Assembly: GCA_030715195.1 (NCBI GenBank)
Contig: JAUYVI010000007.1
Coordinates: 1 to 64,000 of the forward strand
DNA: 64,000 bases
Reading direction: 5' to 3'
Source of the DNA: Dongia sedimenti
Lineage (GTDB): Bacteria; Pseudomonadota; Alphaproteobacteria; Dongiales; Dongiaceae
Part shown: positions 8,779 to 16,282 of the stretch, in pieces
Layout of the letters: each line of letters opens with the position of its first letter
How positions within the stretch are numbered: position 1 is the first letter of the stretch
Made by a program: the position numbers and the translations under genes
The notes under the pieces: generated by a model
The model's input: the letters and a program-made list of their open reading frames with translations, nothing else
Told to the model about the DNA's origin: nothing
Database searches by the model: none

Positions 8779-9867
8779 ATGTCCACGATCGAAATCCGCA
8801 AGCTCACCAAGAAATTCGGCGACTTCGTCGCGGTCCGCGATGCCGACCTCTCGGTTGCCGCCGGCGAGGTCGTCTGCCTGCTCGGCCCGTCGGGCTGCGG
8901 CAAGACCACGACCCTGCGCATGATCGCCGGGCTGGAGCGCGCCACCGCCGGCGACGTGGTGATCGCCGGCCAGCGCATGAACGATCTCTCGCCGGAGAAG
9001 CGCAACATCGCCATGGTCTTCCAATTCTACGCCCTCTATCCGGCGCTGACGGTCGGCCAGAACATCGCCATGCCGCTGCATTACGAGAAGGTCGGCAAGG
9101 CGGAGATGGAGACCAGGGTCAACAAGGTCGCCGACATCCTGCATTTGCGCGAGGTGCTCGACCGCCTGCCGGGGCAGATTTCCGAAGGCGAGAAGCAGCG
9201 CATCGCGGTCGCGCGCGCCATCGTCCGCGATCCCAATTGCTTCCTGTTCGACGAACCCCTGTCGCGGCTCGACGTCGAGCTCCGGCATTCCATGCGCGGC
9301 CAGATCAAGGGCGTGCTGTCCAATCTTTCCAAGGCGACCGTCATCGTCACCCACGACCAGCTGGAAGCGCTGACCATGGCGGACCGCATCGCCATCATGC
9401 GCGACGGGCTGATCGAGCAGGTGGGCAGCCCGCACGAGGTCTTCGCCAAGCCGGCCAACGTCTTCGTCGCCAGCTTCATCGGCACGCCGCAGATGAACCT
9501 GATCGAGGCGCAGTTCAAGGGCTACAACAACGGCAAGGCCAAGGTCGTGTTCGACCAGCAGGACGTCGATCTCAGCGTCGATCCGGCGGTCGCCAACCTG
9601 GCGCCCGGCAAGGTGACGGTCGGCGTTCGGCCGCGCGCCTTCACCGTGGTTTCGCAGGATACCCAGGACACGATCGAGGCGCTGGCCGAGCTGATCGAGC
9701 CGATGGGCGCCGAGACCCTGATCCATGCGCGCACCAACACCGGCAGCGACATCCGTGTCGTCGTGGCGCGCCACAACCGGGTGAAGACCGGCGAAGTGCT
9801 GCATCTCATTCCGGATCGCGCCCAGACCCATGTCTTCGCCGAGGACGGAAGGGCGGTGCGGGCATGA
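8779..9867 (+). CDS. ABC importer ATPase 2 (GlpT/MalK-like), signature motif degenerate
   Basis: A 362-residue ATPase. Walker A GPSGCGKT (residues 36-43) and the H-loop VTHDQLEAL (His192) are intact, and Walker B is FLFDEPLSRLD. The LSGGQ signature has become ISEGEK (134-139). ATPase 1 of the operon shows the reverse pattern. In a head-to-tail dimer, the site made from its Walker A/H-loop and the ATPase 1 signature is complete, while the other site lacks both the histidine and the signature glycine-serine pair. The ATG at 8779 lies two bases after the permease stop; a longer upstream frame is a shadow of that permease. Confidence 0.9.
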   Translation: MSTIEIRKLTKKFGDFVAVRDADLSVAAGEVVCLLGPSGCGKTTTLRMIAGLERATAGDVVIAGQRMNDLSPEKRNIAMVFQFYALYPALTVGQNIAMPLHYEKVGKAEMETRVNKVADILHLREVLDRLPGQISEGEKQRIAVARAIVRDPNCFLFDEPLSRLDVELRHSMRGQIKGVLSNLSKATVIVTHDQLEALTMADRIAIMRDGLIEQVGSPHEVFAKPANVFVASFIGTPQMNLIEAQFKGYNNGKAKVVFDQQDVDLSVDPAVANLAPGKVTVGVRPRAFTVVSQDTQDTIEALAELIEPMGAETLIHARTNTGSDIRVVVARHNRVKTGEVLHLIPDRAQTHVFAEDGRAVRA

Positions 9868-10313
9868 GCGACGAAGTTCAGAACGGCCGCGGCATGTCGC
9901 CGGCGACCGCACAGAAGCTGGAATACGCCATCATCGGGATCGGCATTCTCGCCCTGGTGATGATCTTCCAGCCGTTCAGCATCGCACTCTTCACCGCCGG
10001 CAGCATCCTGGTGGTGCTGGCAGGCCTGATCAACAACCTGCTGCCGCTGGCACAGCCCGGCGTGCCGAAGCGCTCCGTCGTCAAGGCGGCGATGATCGTC
10101 GGCATGATCTTCTGCATCACCCTGCTGGTCGCGATCTTTGCCGCCAATCTCTACGGCGTCTTCTTCCTCAATCCGCCCGACCCGAACACGACGGCGGGCA
10201 AGGTGCAGCTCGCGGCCAAGCCCTGGTACATGCACAGCTTCACCTGGTCCGTCGCGATCGTGGCCTGCGTCCTCGCCGCGCTGATCGCGCTGCAGGGCCG
10301 TCGCCGCGGCTGA
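9864..10313 (+). CDS. Small integral membrane protein of the transporter operon
   Basis: A 149-residue hydrophobic protein with about four membrane segments (near residues 20-40, 42-60, 74-98 and 124-144) and a basic C-terminus QGRRRG. The start overlaps the ATPase 2 stop (ATGA), so translation is coupled. I do not recognise the family. Its place matches that of the small accessory membrane protein (GlpU, DUF2160) in the rhizobial glycerol importer operon, but I see no clear sequence similarity. It may be an accessory subunit of this importer. Confidence 0.8.
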   Translation: MSDEVQNGRGMSPATAQKLEYAIIGIGILALVMIFQPFSIALFTAGSILVVLAGLINNLLPLAQPGVPKRSVVKAAMIVGMIFCITLLVAIFAANLYGVFFLNPPDPNTTAGKVQLAAKPWYMHSFTWSVAIVACVLAALIALQGRRRG

Positions 10314-10349
10314 AATACTTCGAGAAACCTCCTCAAAGGAGCACGAGAA

Positions 10350-11096
10350 ATGAGCACCACAACCCAGGCCGGCCACGTCAACCGCATGCAGCAGTTGATG
10401 TCGACCTCTCCGGTTCCGTCGATTTCGACCGAGCTGCTGATCACCGCCGACGGCGAGCTCAACCGCGAGCTCAATGCCTTCCTGTGCGATCCGCCGTCCA
10501 ACCCGAATCTGCTGACCGGCAAGAAGATTGCGATCTGCTGCACCAACGGCGTCGAAGAGGTCGAGATCCTCGGGGCGCATCGCTGGCTGACCGAGCACGG
10601 CGCCACGGTCCATATCGTGTCGCCGCGGATCGGCGAGTTTCATCCGACGCTCGGCCTGCGCTTCCCGCCGCAAGCCGCAACCCATGTGCTTGCCATTCGC
10701 CTCATGGAGAATGCCGGCTGGCTGAAGATCGACAAGTACACCGACGAGGTGAAGGCTTCCGAGTATGACGCCGTCCTGCTGCCGGGCGGCTGCTGGAATC
10801 CGGATGCGCTCCGCATGGACCTGCCTTGCCGCAGCTTCGTGCAGGCGATGTATGAGGCCAAGAAGCCGACCACGGCGATCTGCCATGGCCAGTGGGTCAT
10901 GGTCTCGGCCGAGATCCTGAAGGGCAAGCGCGCCACTGCGGTCTGGAACATCCAGGTCGACCTCAAGAATGCCGGCGCCACCGTGCTCGACGAGCCCTGC
11001 GTGGTGGACGGCAACCTGATCACCGCCCGCTTCCCCTATGACCTGCCGCGTCTCATCCAGGCCATGGTGAAGCAACTCCTCGCCGGTAAGAACTAA
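10350..11096 (+). CDS. DJ-1/PfpI-family protein (class I glutamine-amidotransferase-like)
   Basis: A 248-residue protein with the family fold. The nucleophile elbow AICHGQWVM carries the reactive cysteine, and upstream lie the glutamate-bearing strand NGVEEVEILG and the DAVLLPGG segment. About 40 extra residues precede the usual domain start. Members act as glyoxalases/deglycases, chaperones, peptidases or hydratases, so the reaction here is open. A good AAAGGAG box lies eight bases before the ATG, 36 bases after the membrane protein gene. Its place inside a catabolic operon suggests a role on a pathway metabolite or reactive carbonyl by-product. Confidence 0.88.
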   Translation: MSTTTQAGHVNRMQQLMSTSPVPSISTELLITADGELNRELNAFLCDPPSNPNLLTGKKIAICCTNGVEEVEILGAHRWLTEHGATVHIVSPRIGEFHPTLGLRFPPQAATHVLAIRLMENAGWLKIDKYTDEVKASEYDAVLLPGGCWNPDALRMDLPCRSFVQAMYEAKKPTTAICHGQWVMVSAEILKGKRATAVWNIQVDLKNAGATVLDEPCVVDGNLITARFPYDLPRLIQAMVKQLLAGKN

Positions 11097-11117
11097 GCGC
11101 GGCGCGGAGGCGGGCAG

Positions 11118-11143
11118 GGGATCCGGACGGGGAGACGGATCCC
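11118..11143 (+). promoter_or_regulatory. Hairpin between DJ-1/PfpI and AraC genes
   Basis: Perfect 8-bp inverted repeat GGGATCCG (11118-11125) and CGGATCCC (11136-11143), loop 10 bases. It lies in the 58-bp gap at the border between the transporter half and the regulator/enzyme half of the operon, and may attenuate or terminate part of the transcription. No U-tract. Confidence 0.45.
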
Positions 11144-11154
11144 GCTCGGGCAAC

Positions 11155-11943
11155 ATGAACTTTGCGGGGCAGCAGAGGCAGGCACGCGACGAATCCCGAC
11201 GCAACGTTCGGGAGGCGGTGCCGCCCTGCAATCCCGACAACCTGCCCGAGATCCTCGATCATCTCGCTGACGTCTACTTCTATGTGAAGGACGTGAACAG
11301 TCGCTGGCAGGAATGCAACTCGGCGACGCTGACCCTGTTCAACGCCTCGCGCAAATCGGACGTCCTCGGCAAGACCGACTGGGACTTCTACCCGGAAGAG
11401 ATCGCGCGGGAGATCATCCAGGACGACCGCGCGGTGATCGAATCCGGCCGGCCGATCGTCAACAAGCTCGAGGTCATCGTCAACGAGGCCGGGCGCCTGC
11501 TCTGGGTGCTGACCACCAAGACGCCGGCCCGCAACCGCGACGGCCGGATCTGCGGCGTGATGGGCCTGACCCGCCCCGTCGGCACCACCGATCTGCTGCC
11601 CGAGGGCTATCGCCAGTTCTCGAAGGTGATCGCCCATGTCGAGGAGCGCTATCGCAGCTCACTCGAAGTCTCCGAGCTGGCGCGGATCGCCTGCCTCTCG
11701 GAAAGCCAGTTCCGCAAGCGCTTCGTGAAGCTGTTCAAGATCTCGCCGTCGAAGTTCATCAACCGGATCCGGGTCCAGACCGCGGCCAGGCTGCTGCTCT
11801 CCAGCAAGGAGCCGATCTCGGAGATCGCGCTGCAATGCGGCTTCTGCGACCAGAGCTACTTTACGCGGCAGTTCTCGCACTTCTTCGGCTTGACGCCGAA
11901 GCGCTATCGCGACCGGCTGGGCAAGCGCGGCCCGGCGGCATAG
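11155..11943 (+). CDS. AraC-family transcriptional activator with N-terminal PAS domain
   Basis: A 262-residue regulator. Residues about 30-140 form a PAS fold (ADVYFYVKDVNSRWQECN, then a DFYPEE segment and CGVMGLTRPV). Residues about 155-258 form the double helix-turn-helix, with ELARIACLSESQFRKRFVKLF and the AraC signature ISEIALQCGFCDQSYFTRQFSHFFGLTPKRYR region. The PAS domain probably binds the inducing compound. Located inside the operon, it is the obvious candidate to activate it. Confidence 0.92.
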   Translation: MNFAGQQRQARDESRRNVREAVPPCNPDNLPEILDHLADVYFYVKDVNSRWQECNSATLTLFNASRKSDVLGKTDWDFYPEEIAREIIQDDRAVIESGRPIVNKLEVIVNEAGRLLWVLTTKTPARNRDGRICGVMGLTRPVGTTDLLPEGYRQFSKVIAHVEERYRSSLEVSELARIACLSESQFRKRFVKLFKISPSKFINRIRVQTAARLLLSSKEPISEIALQCGFCDQSYFTRQFSHFFGLTPKRYRDRLGKRGPAA

Positions 11944-11953
11944 AGAGGGGCGA

Positions 11954-13150
11954 ATGCGCCGGATCTATGTCATCGGGACCTGTGACACCAAGGGGGATGA
12001 GCTGCACTTTGCCTGCGCCTGCATCGCCCGGGCCGGCGCGCAGGCCCTGCTGGTCGATGTTTCAACGGCGACACCCGACGCCAGTGCGGACGTCACGGCG
12101 GAAACGATCGCCGCGCATCACCCGCAAGGGCAGGGCGCGGTCCTCGGCCTGACCGATCGCGGCCAGGCTGTCTCCGCCATGGGCGTGGCGCTGACGCATT
12201 ACTTGCTGTCGCGCAAGGATATCGGCGCCGTCCTCGGCCTCGGCGGCTCCGGCAACACCGCGATCGTCACTCAGGCGATGCGGGCACTCCCGGTCGGTGT
12301 GCCGAAGGTCATGGTCTCGACCCTGGCCTCGGGCAATGTCGCGGGCTTCGTCGGCCCGACCGACATCATGATGCTGCATGCGGTGACCGACATCGCCGGC
12401 TTGAACGCCATCAGCCGCACGGTCATCGGCAACGCCGCCCATGCCGCCGCCGGCATGGTGCTCACACGCCTGCCCAAGGCGCGGAAGGCGAAGCGCAGCG
12501 TCGGCTACACCATGTTCGGCGTCACCACCGCCTGCGTGAACGAGATCCGCCGCCGCCTGGAGCCGGGTTGGGAAAGCTTTGTGTTCCACGCCACCGGCAC
12601 CGGCGGCCAGAGCTTCGAGAAGCTGGCCGAATCCGGGTTCTTCGACGGCGTGCTCGACATCACCACGACCGAGGTCGCCGACTATCTGGTCGGCGGCGTC
12701 CTGCCCTGCACGGCGGACCGCTTCGGCGCCTTCATCCGCCGCTCCATTCCGTATGTCGGCTCGGTCGGTGCCTGCGACATGGTGAATTTCGGGGCGCGCG
12801 ACACGGTGCCCGCGCAATTCTCCTCTCGCCAGTTCCACATCCACAACGCCCATGTCACCCTGATGCGCACCACGCCGGAGGAGAACGCCCAAATCGGCGC
12901 CTTCATCGTCGAGCGCGTCAACCGGATGCCCGGGCCGGTGCGCTTCCTGCTGCCGCTGCGGGGCGTCTCCGCCATCGATGCCGCGGGACAGCCGTTTCAC
13001 GATCCGGCCGCCGACGCGGCCCTGTTCGACGCGATACGCAAGGGCTGGCGCAGGGCGAAGACCCACAAGCTCATCGAACTCGACCTCGACATCAACGATC
13101 CGGCCTTTGCCGCCGCGGCGGTGAAGGCCTTCAAAGAAATCACGTCCTGA
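11954..13150 (+). CDS. UPF0261 / Tm-1-like ATP-binding domain protein
   Basis: A 398-residue protein with the family's N-terminal IGTCDTKGDEL motif, the glycine-rich GLGGSGNTAIVTQAM loop and the MVSTLASGNV segment. The N-terminal domain of this family binds ATP (known from the tomato Tm-1 protein), but no enzymatic reaction is established for the bacterial forms. The usual C-terminal TIM-barrel partner domain is not fused here. AGAGGGG precedes the ATG. It sits between the AraC regulator and the SRPBCC gene, which places it in the same pathway. Confidence 0.88.
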   Translation: MRRIYVIGTCDTKGDELHFACACIARAGAQALLVDVSTATPDASADVTAETIAAHHPQGQGAVLGLTDRGQAVSAMGVALTHYLLSRKDIGAVLGLGGSGNTAIVTQAMRALPVGVPKVMVSTLASGNVAGFVGPTDIMMLHAVTDIAGLNAISRTVIGNAAHAAAGMVLTRLPKARKAKRSVGYTMFGVTTACVNEIRRRLEPGWESFVFHATGTGGQSFEKLAESGFFDGVLDITTTEVADYLVGGVLPCTADRFGAFIRRSIPYVGSVGACDMVNFGARDTVPAQFSSRQFHIHNAHVTLMRTTPEENAQIGAFIVERVNRMPGPVRFLLPLRGVSAIDAAGQPFHDPAADAALFDAIRKGWRRAKTHKLIELDLDINDPAFAAAAVKAFKEITS

Positions 13151-13161
13151 CGGAGAACATC

Positions 13162-14085
13162 ATGGCCCGCGCCTATGCCTCGACCATCCTGAAAGCCCCG
13201 GTGGAAACCGTCTGGAGCCTGGTGCGCGACTTCAACGCCCTGCCAAAATGGGCGCCGGGGATCGTCAAATCGAAGATCGAGGACCGGCTCGATGCGGACG
13301 TGGTCGGCTGCGTGCGCTCGTTTCATACCCAGGATGGCGGCCATATCCGCGAGCGGCTGCTGATGCTGGACGATGCCAACCACGCCTTCACCTACAATTT
13401 CGAGAAGCCGGCCTTTCCGGTGAAGAACTACATTGCCACCCTGCGGCTCTATCCCGTCACACAGACCGACCAGACCTTCGCCGAATGGGAAGCGACCTTC
13501 GACGAGGCGCCGGGCGACGAGGGCAAGTACGAGAAGATCGTCTCGCGCGAGGTCTTCGCCGCGAACTGGGCCAACCTCGCCAAGATCATCGCCGCCAAGA
13601 AGCCGAAGAAGCCGGAGAGCGCGGTGCGCTGGAAGGGCTTCGCGCCGAACAAGGTGTGGACCTCGCGCGTGATGCGGGCGCCGGTCGAGCAGGTCTGGCG
13701 CGTGATCCGTGATTTCGCCGGCATGGGCGCCTGGCATGAAGACATCGCGAAGATGCACATGCTGGACGATGCCCGTCCGGACAAGGTTTCCGGTGTGCGC
13801 GACTTCTATTTCGGCACCGGCCACCTGCACGAAGAGCTGCTGCATCTCTGCGACATCACGCGCTCCTTCTCCTATCGCATCACCCAATCGCCGCTGCCCT
13901 GGATCAACTACGTCTCCGGCCCGCGGCTCTGGCCGGTCACCAGCAACAACACCACCTTCGGTGTCTGGACCGGCGACTGGGATGCCAGCCCCCAGGATGA
14001 CCTCACCCTCATTCCGAACACCGAGCAGAACGTCTACCAGAAGGCCTTCGCCACGGTCGAAAAGAACCTCGCCAGGAAGAAATAG
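13162..14085 (+). CDS. Tandem SRPBCC (START/Bet v1-like) domain protein
   Basis: A 307-residue protein made of two homologous SRPBCC domains, residues about 1-150 and 165-307. The repeat is visible: KAPVETVWSLVRDF matches RAPVEQVWRVIRDF, RLYPVTQTDQTFAEWEATFD matches RLWPVTSNNTTFGVWTGDWD, and each half ends in an alpha helix. Single-domain members bind hydrophobic ligands and include polyketide cyclases and aromatases. A soluble two-domain form in a transport/catabolic operon could bind or convert a bulky intermediate. GGAG lies six bases before the ATG at 13162; the long upstream open frame is a shadow of the UPF0261 gene. Confidence 0.88.
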   Translation: MARAYASTILKAPVETVWSLVRDFNALPKWAPGIVKSKIEDRLDADVVGCVRSFHTQDGGHIRERLLMLDDANHAFTYNFEKPAFPVKNYIATLRLYPVTQTDQTFAEWEATFDEAPGDEGKYEKIVSREVFAANWANLAKIIAAKKPKKPESAVRWKGFAPNKVWTSRVMRAPVEQVWRVIRDFAGMGAWHEDIAKMHMLDDARPDKVSGVRDFYFGTGHLHEELLHLCDITRSFSYRITQSPLPWINYVSGPRLWPVTSNNTTFGVWTGDWDASPQDDLTLIPNTEQNVYQKAFATVEKNLARKK

Positions 14086-14096
14086 GAAGCAGCACG

Positions 14097-14867
14097 ATGG
14101 CCGACTGGATCAAACGCTTCGCGCTCGACGGCAAGACCGCTCTGGTCACCGGCGCCACCAAGGGCATCGGTCTCGAAACCTGCAAGGTGCTGGCCGATGC
14201 CGGCGCTGACATCGCGGCGGTGGGCCGGGATCAACAAGGCCTCCGTGAAATCAAGGCGGCGGTCGAGGCGAAGGGCCGCCGCTGCGTCGCGATCGCCGCC
14301 GACATGGCGACGGCGGACGGTCCCGCGCAGGCGGCCAAGGAAGCGCTAGCCGCGTTCGGCACGGTCGACATCCTGGTCAACAATGCGGCGATCGCCTTGA
14401 TCGCGCCGCTGCTCGAAGCGACGGCGGCGGACTGGGATGCGACCATGGCGGTCAATCTCCGCGCCCCGTTCCTGCTGGCGCAGGCGTTGGCCCCGGCCAT
14501 GATCAAGAAGGGCGCCGGCAAGATCATCAACGTGTCCTCGCAGGCGGGTGTCATCGGCCAGGACAGCCACGCCGCCTACGGCGCTTCGAAAGGCGGACTC
14601 AACACGCTGACCAAGGTGATGTGCGTGGAATGGGCGAAGCACAACATCCAGGTCAACAGCGTCTGCCCGACCGTGATCCTGACGCCGATGGGCGAGGAGC
14701 ATTGGGGCAAGCCCGAGCGCGGCGATCCGATGAAGGCGAAAATCCCGGCCGGCCGCTTCGGCAAGCCGGTCGAGGTCGCCGACATGATCCTCTACCTCGC
14801 CTCATCGGCGTCGAACCTGGTCAACGGCCAGGACATGCTGATCGACGGCGGGTACACGGCCATTTAA
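14097..14867 (+). CDS. Short-chain dehydrogenase/reductase
   Basis: A classical 256-residue NAD(P)-dependent SDR: TGATKGIG cofactor loop, NNAAIA, serine in INVSSQAG, and YGASK catalytic Tyr/Lys. The C-terminus has the common LVNGQDMLIDGGYTAI end. It closes the eleven-gene operon, twelve bases after the SRPBCC gene, and probably oxidises or reduces a hydroxyl/keto group of the imported compound. Confidence 0.9.
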   Translation: MADWIKRFALDGKTALVTGATKGIGLETCKVLADAGADIAAVGRDQQGLREIKAAVEAKGRRCVAIAADMATADGPAQAAKEALAAFGTVDILVNNAAIALIAPLLEATAADWDATMAVNLRAPFLLAQALAPAMIKKGAGKIINVSSQAGVIGQDSHAAYGASKGGLNTLTKVMCVEWAKHNIQVNSVCPTVILTPMGEEHWGKPERGDPMKAKIPAGRFGKPVEVADMILYLASSASNLVNGQDMLIDGGYTAI

Positions 14868-15023
14868 GGCGAATTCTTCTACAGGCTGGTCTCGCTGGCC
14901 TGCCGCCTCCTCTCCATTGACGGCGGCGCTCCCACTCCCCACCTGGAAGTCTTGCGAATGCCGCCCGCCCGATCTTACGAGGACGGGCCGGCGCTCTAAG
15001 CTATGGATGGACTGGAGAGAGTC

Positions 15024-15227
15024 ATGGATAGCAATGATTTCGTCTTCAGCGACGATGTCGCGGAAAGCCTGGGCTTTCGCATGGATCAGACGGAGAACGA
15101 GCCGCTCACCACCGCTGACGCAGAAACCGCAGGCGGGTCTCTCAAGGCGTGCCTTGGTTCATTCGGCGCTGTCGGTCTCGGCGTTGTGAGCTTCCTGTCG
15201 GATCTGAGCACCAAAGCGCCGCTGTGA
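15024..15227 (+). CDS. Small ORF with acidic N-terminus and hydrophobic GG-preceded C-terminus
   Basis: A 67-residue ORF of unknown function, with GGAG six bases before the ATG at 15024 (an ATG at 15003 would add seven residues). The first 38 residues are acidic and polar. They end in ETAGG, followed by a cysteine-containing, glycine-rich hydrophobic tail of about 29 residues (SLKACLGSFGAVGLGVV). The layout recalls double-glycine leader peptides of secreted small peptides, but the usual hydrophobic positions of such leaders are missing and no processing enzyme is near. It could equally be a small membrane-interacting protein. Its stop codon lies inside the 18-bp palindrome at 15222-15239. Confidence 0.45.
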   Translation: MDSNDFVFSDDVAESLGFRMDQTENEPLTTADAETAGGSLKACLGSFGAVGLGVVSFLSDLSTKAPL

Positions 15228-15239
15228 CGGCCGTCACAG
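15222..15239. terminator. Perfect 18-bp palindrome between convergent genes
   Basis: CTGTGACGGCCGTCACAG is a perfect palindrome able to form a 7-bp stem with a GGCC loop on either strand. It covers the stop of the small ORF and lies ten bases from the stop of the convergent epimerase gene, so a bidirectional terminator is most likely, despite no U-tract. A protein-binding site is the alternative. Confidence 0.5.
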
Positions 15240-15249
15240 TTCGCTCTGC

Positions 15250-16176
15250 TTACGCTGCGCCCCGCAAGGTCGCCAGTGTGCGCACGAGGCCCGTCTCGAA
15301 CGCAGTCACTGCGCGATAGCCGAGCACCGCCTCGGCGCGGTCCTGGCTGAAGCCGCTGGGGCCGGATCCAGCGGCGGACAGCGTGTGGAAATCGATCCGC
15401 ACGCCCGGCGCGACCGCCCGAACCTGATCCAGGATTTCCGAGAGCGGCGTCCCCGCGCCCGCGGTGATGTTGAAGACGCGTTCACCCCTCAATGCGGCAA
15501 CGGTGGCGGCGCGCAGCAAGCCCTCGACCGCATCTTCGATGAAGAGATAATGCGTCATATCCGCCGGATGACCCTCGACCCGGGTGGGCGTCCCGCGTAG
15601 GGAATCGGCCAACAGCGCGGCAAGCGTGGTCGGCGTCTTCCGCCCCGGGCCATAGATCCAGGAAAAACGCAGGGCGACCGTGTCGAGCCCATGCTCGCCA
15701 TGATAGGCGAGGGCGGCCTGCTCGGCCGCCAGCTTGCTGGCGCCGTAGACCCCGTCCGGTTGCGGGCGGGTGGTTTCCGTGGCGACCCCGGTCACCGCTT
15801 CGCCGTAGACCTCGACCGTCGAGCAGACGACGACGCGGCCGGTTTCGGTCAACCGCGCCGCCTCGAGCAGATTGGCGGTGCCGGTCGCGTTGATGTTCCA
15901 GATGTCGAGCGGGCGATCGGCCATGACCATCGGGCCGGACACGGCGCCGCAATGGAACACCGTGTCGAACCGCGTGCGCTCCATGATGGCGCGGACCCCC
16001 GGTCCGTCGCGCACGTCAAGGACTTGCATGCCGCTCGGCAAGGGCGCGCTCCCGGCGACGTCGGTTGCGATGCAATCAACCTTCCGCTTGCCGAGTTCTG
16101 CCAGGAGGGCCGCACCGAGAAAGCCATTGGCACCCGTTACCAGGACCCGGCCGAGCTGACGCTGTTCGATCCCCAT
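15250..16176 (-). CDS. NAD-dependent epimerase/dehydratase
   Basis: A 308-residue extended SDR. It shows the N-terminal TGANGFLG nucleotide loop, catalytic YGASK (Tyr and Lys), the STVEVYGE strand and SWIYGPGR, all typical of nucleotide-sugar or sugar-acid epimerases and reductases. It is transcribed divergently from the Liv-type importer operon across an AT-rich region with a 16-bp direct repeat, so it may share that control. Substrate unknown. Confidence 0.88.
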   Translation of the reverse strand: MGIEQRQLGRVLVTGANGFLGAALLAELGKRKVDCIATDVAGSAPLPSGMQVLDVRDGPGVRAIMERTRFDTVFHCGAVSGPMVMADRPLDIWNINATGTANLLEAARLTETGRVVVCSTVEVYGEAVTGVATETTRPQPDGVYGASKLAAEQAALAYHGEHGLDTVALRFSWIYGPGRKTPTTLAALLADSLRGTPTRVEGHPADMTHYLFIEDAVEGLLRAATVAALRGERVFNITAGAGTPLSEILDQVRAVAPGVRIDFHTLSAAGSGPSGFSQDRAEAVLGYRAVTAFETGLVRTLATLRGAA

Positions 16177-16207
16177 GCTGCGAAACGCTAGTGCAGAATC
16201 GACCTTG

Positions 16208-16252
16208 TAACAAATGAAATATGCGTGCTAGTCATCTAACAAATGAAATATG
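16208..16252. promoter_or_regulatory. 16-bp direct repeat in the divergent epimerase/livG region
   Basis: TAACAAATGAAATATG occurs exactly twice, at 16208-16223 and 16237-16252 (29-bp period), in the one AT-rich stretch between the divergent genes. It is a probable operator pair, perhaps for the RpiR regulator encoded at the end of the importer genes. The second copy covers an in-frame ATG at 16250, which argues that livG starts further down. Confidence 0.55.
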
Positions 16253-16282
16253 ACCCGGCCAAGGCCAAGGGTTGAGCAGCAG

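Noticed and set aside
3979-10313. Firm assignment of the first importer as the glycerol system GlpSTPQUV
   Set aside because: Gene content is similar (two ATPases, small membrane protein), but no glycerol kinase or glycerol-3-phosphate dehydrogenase is linked and the small membrane protein is not clearly GlpU.
15024-15227. Firm call of a bacteriocin or lanthipeptide precursor
   Set aside because: The double-glycine leader consensus is incomplete and no modification, protease or export gene is nearby.
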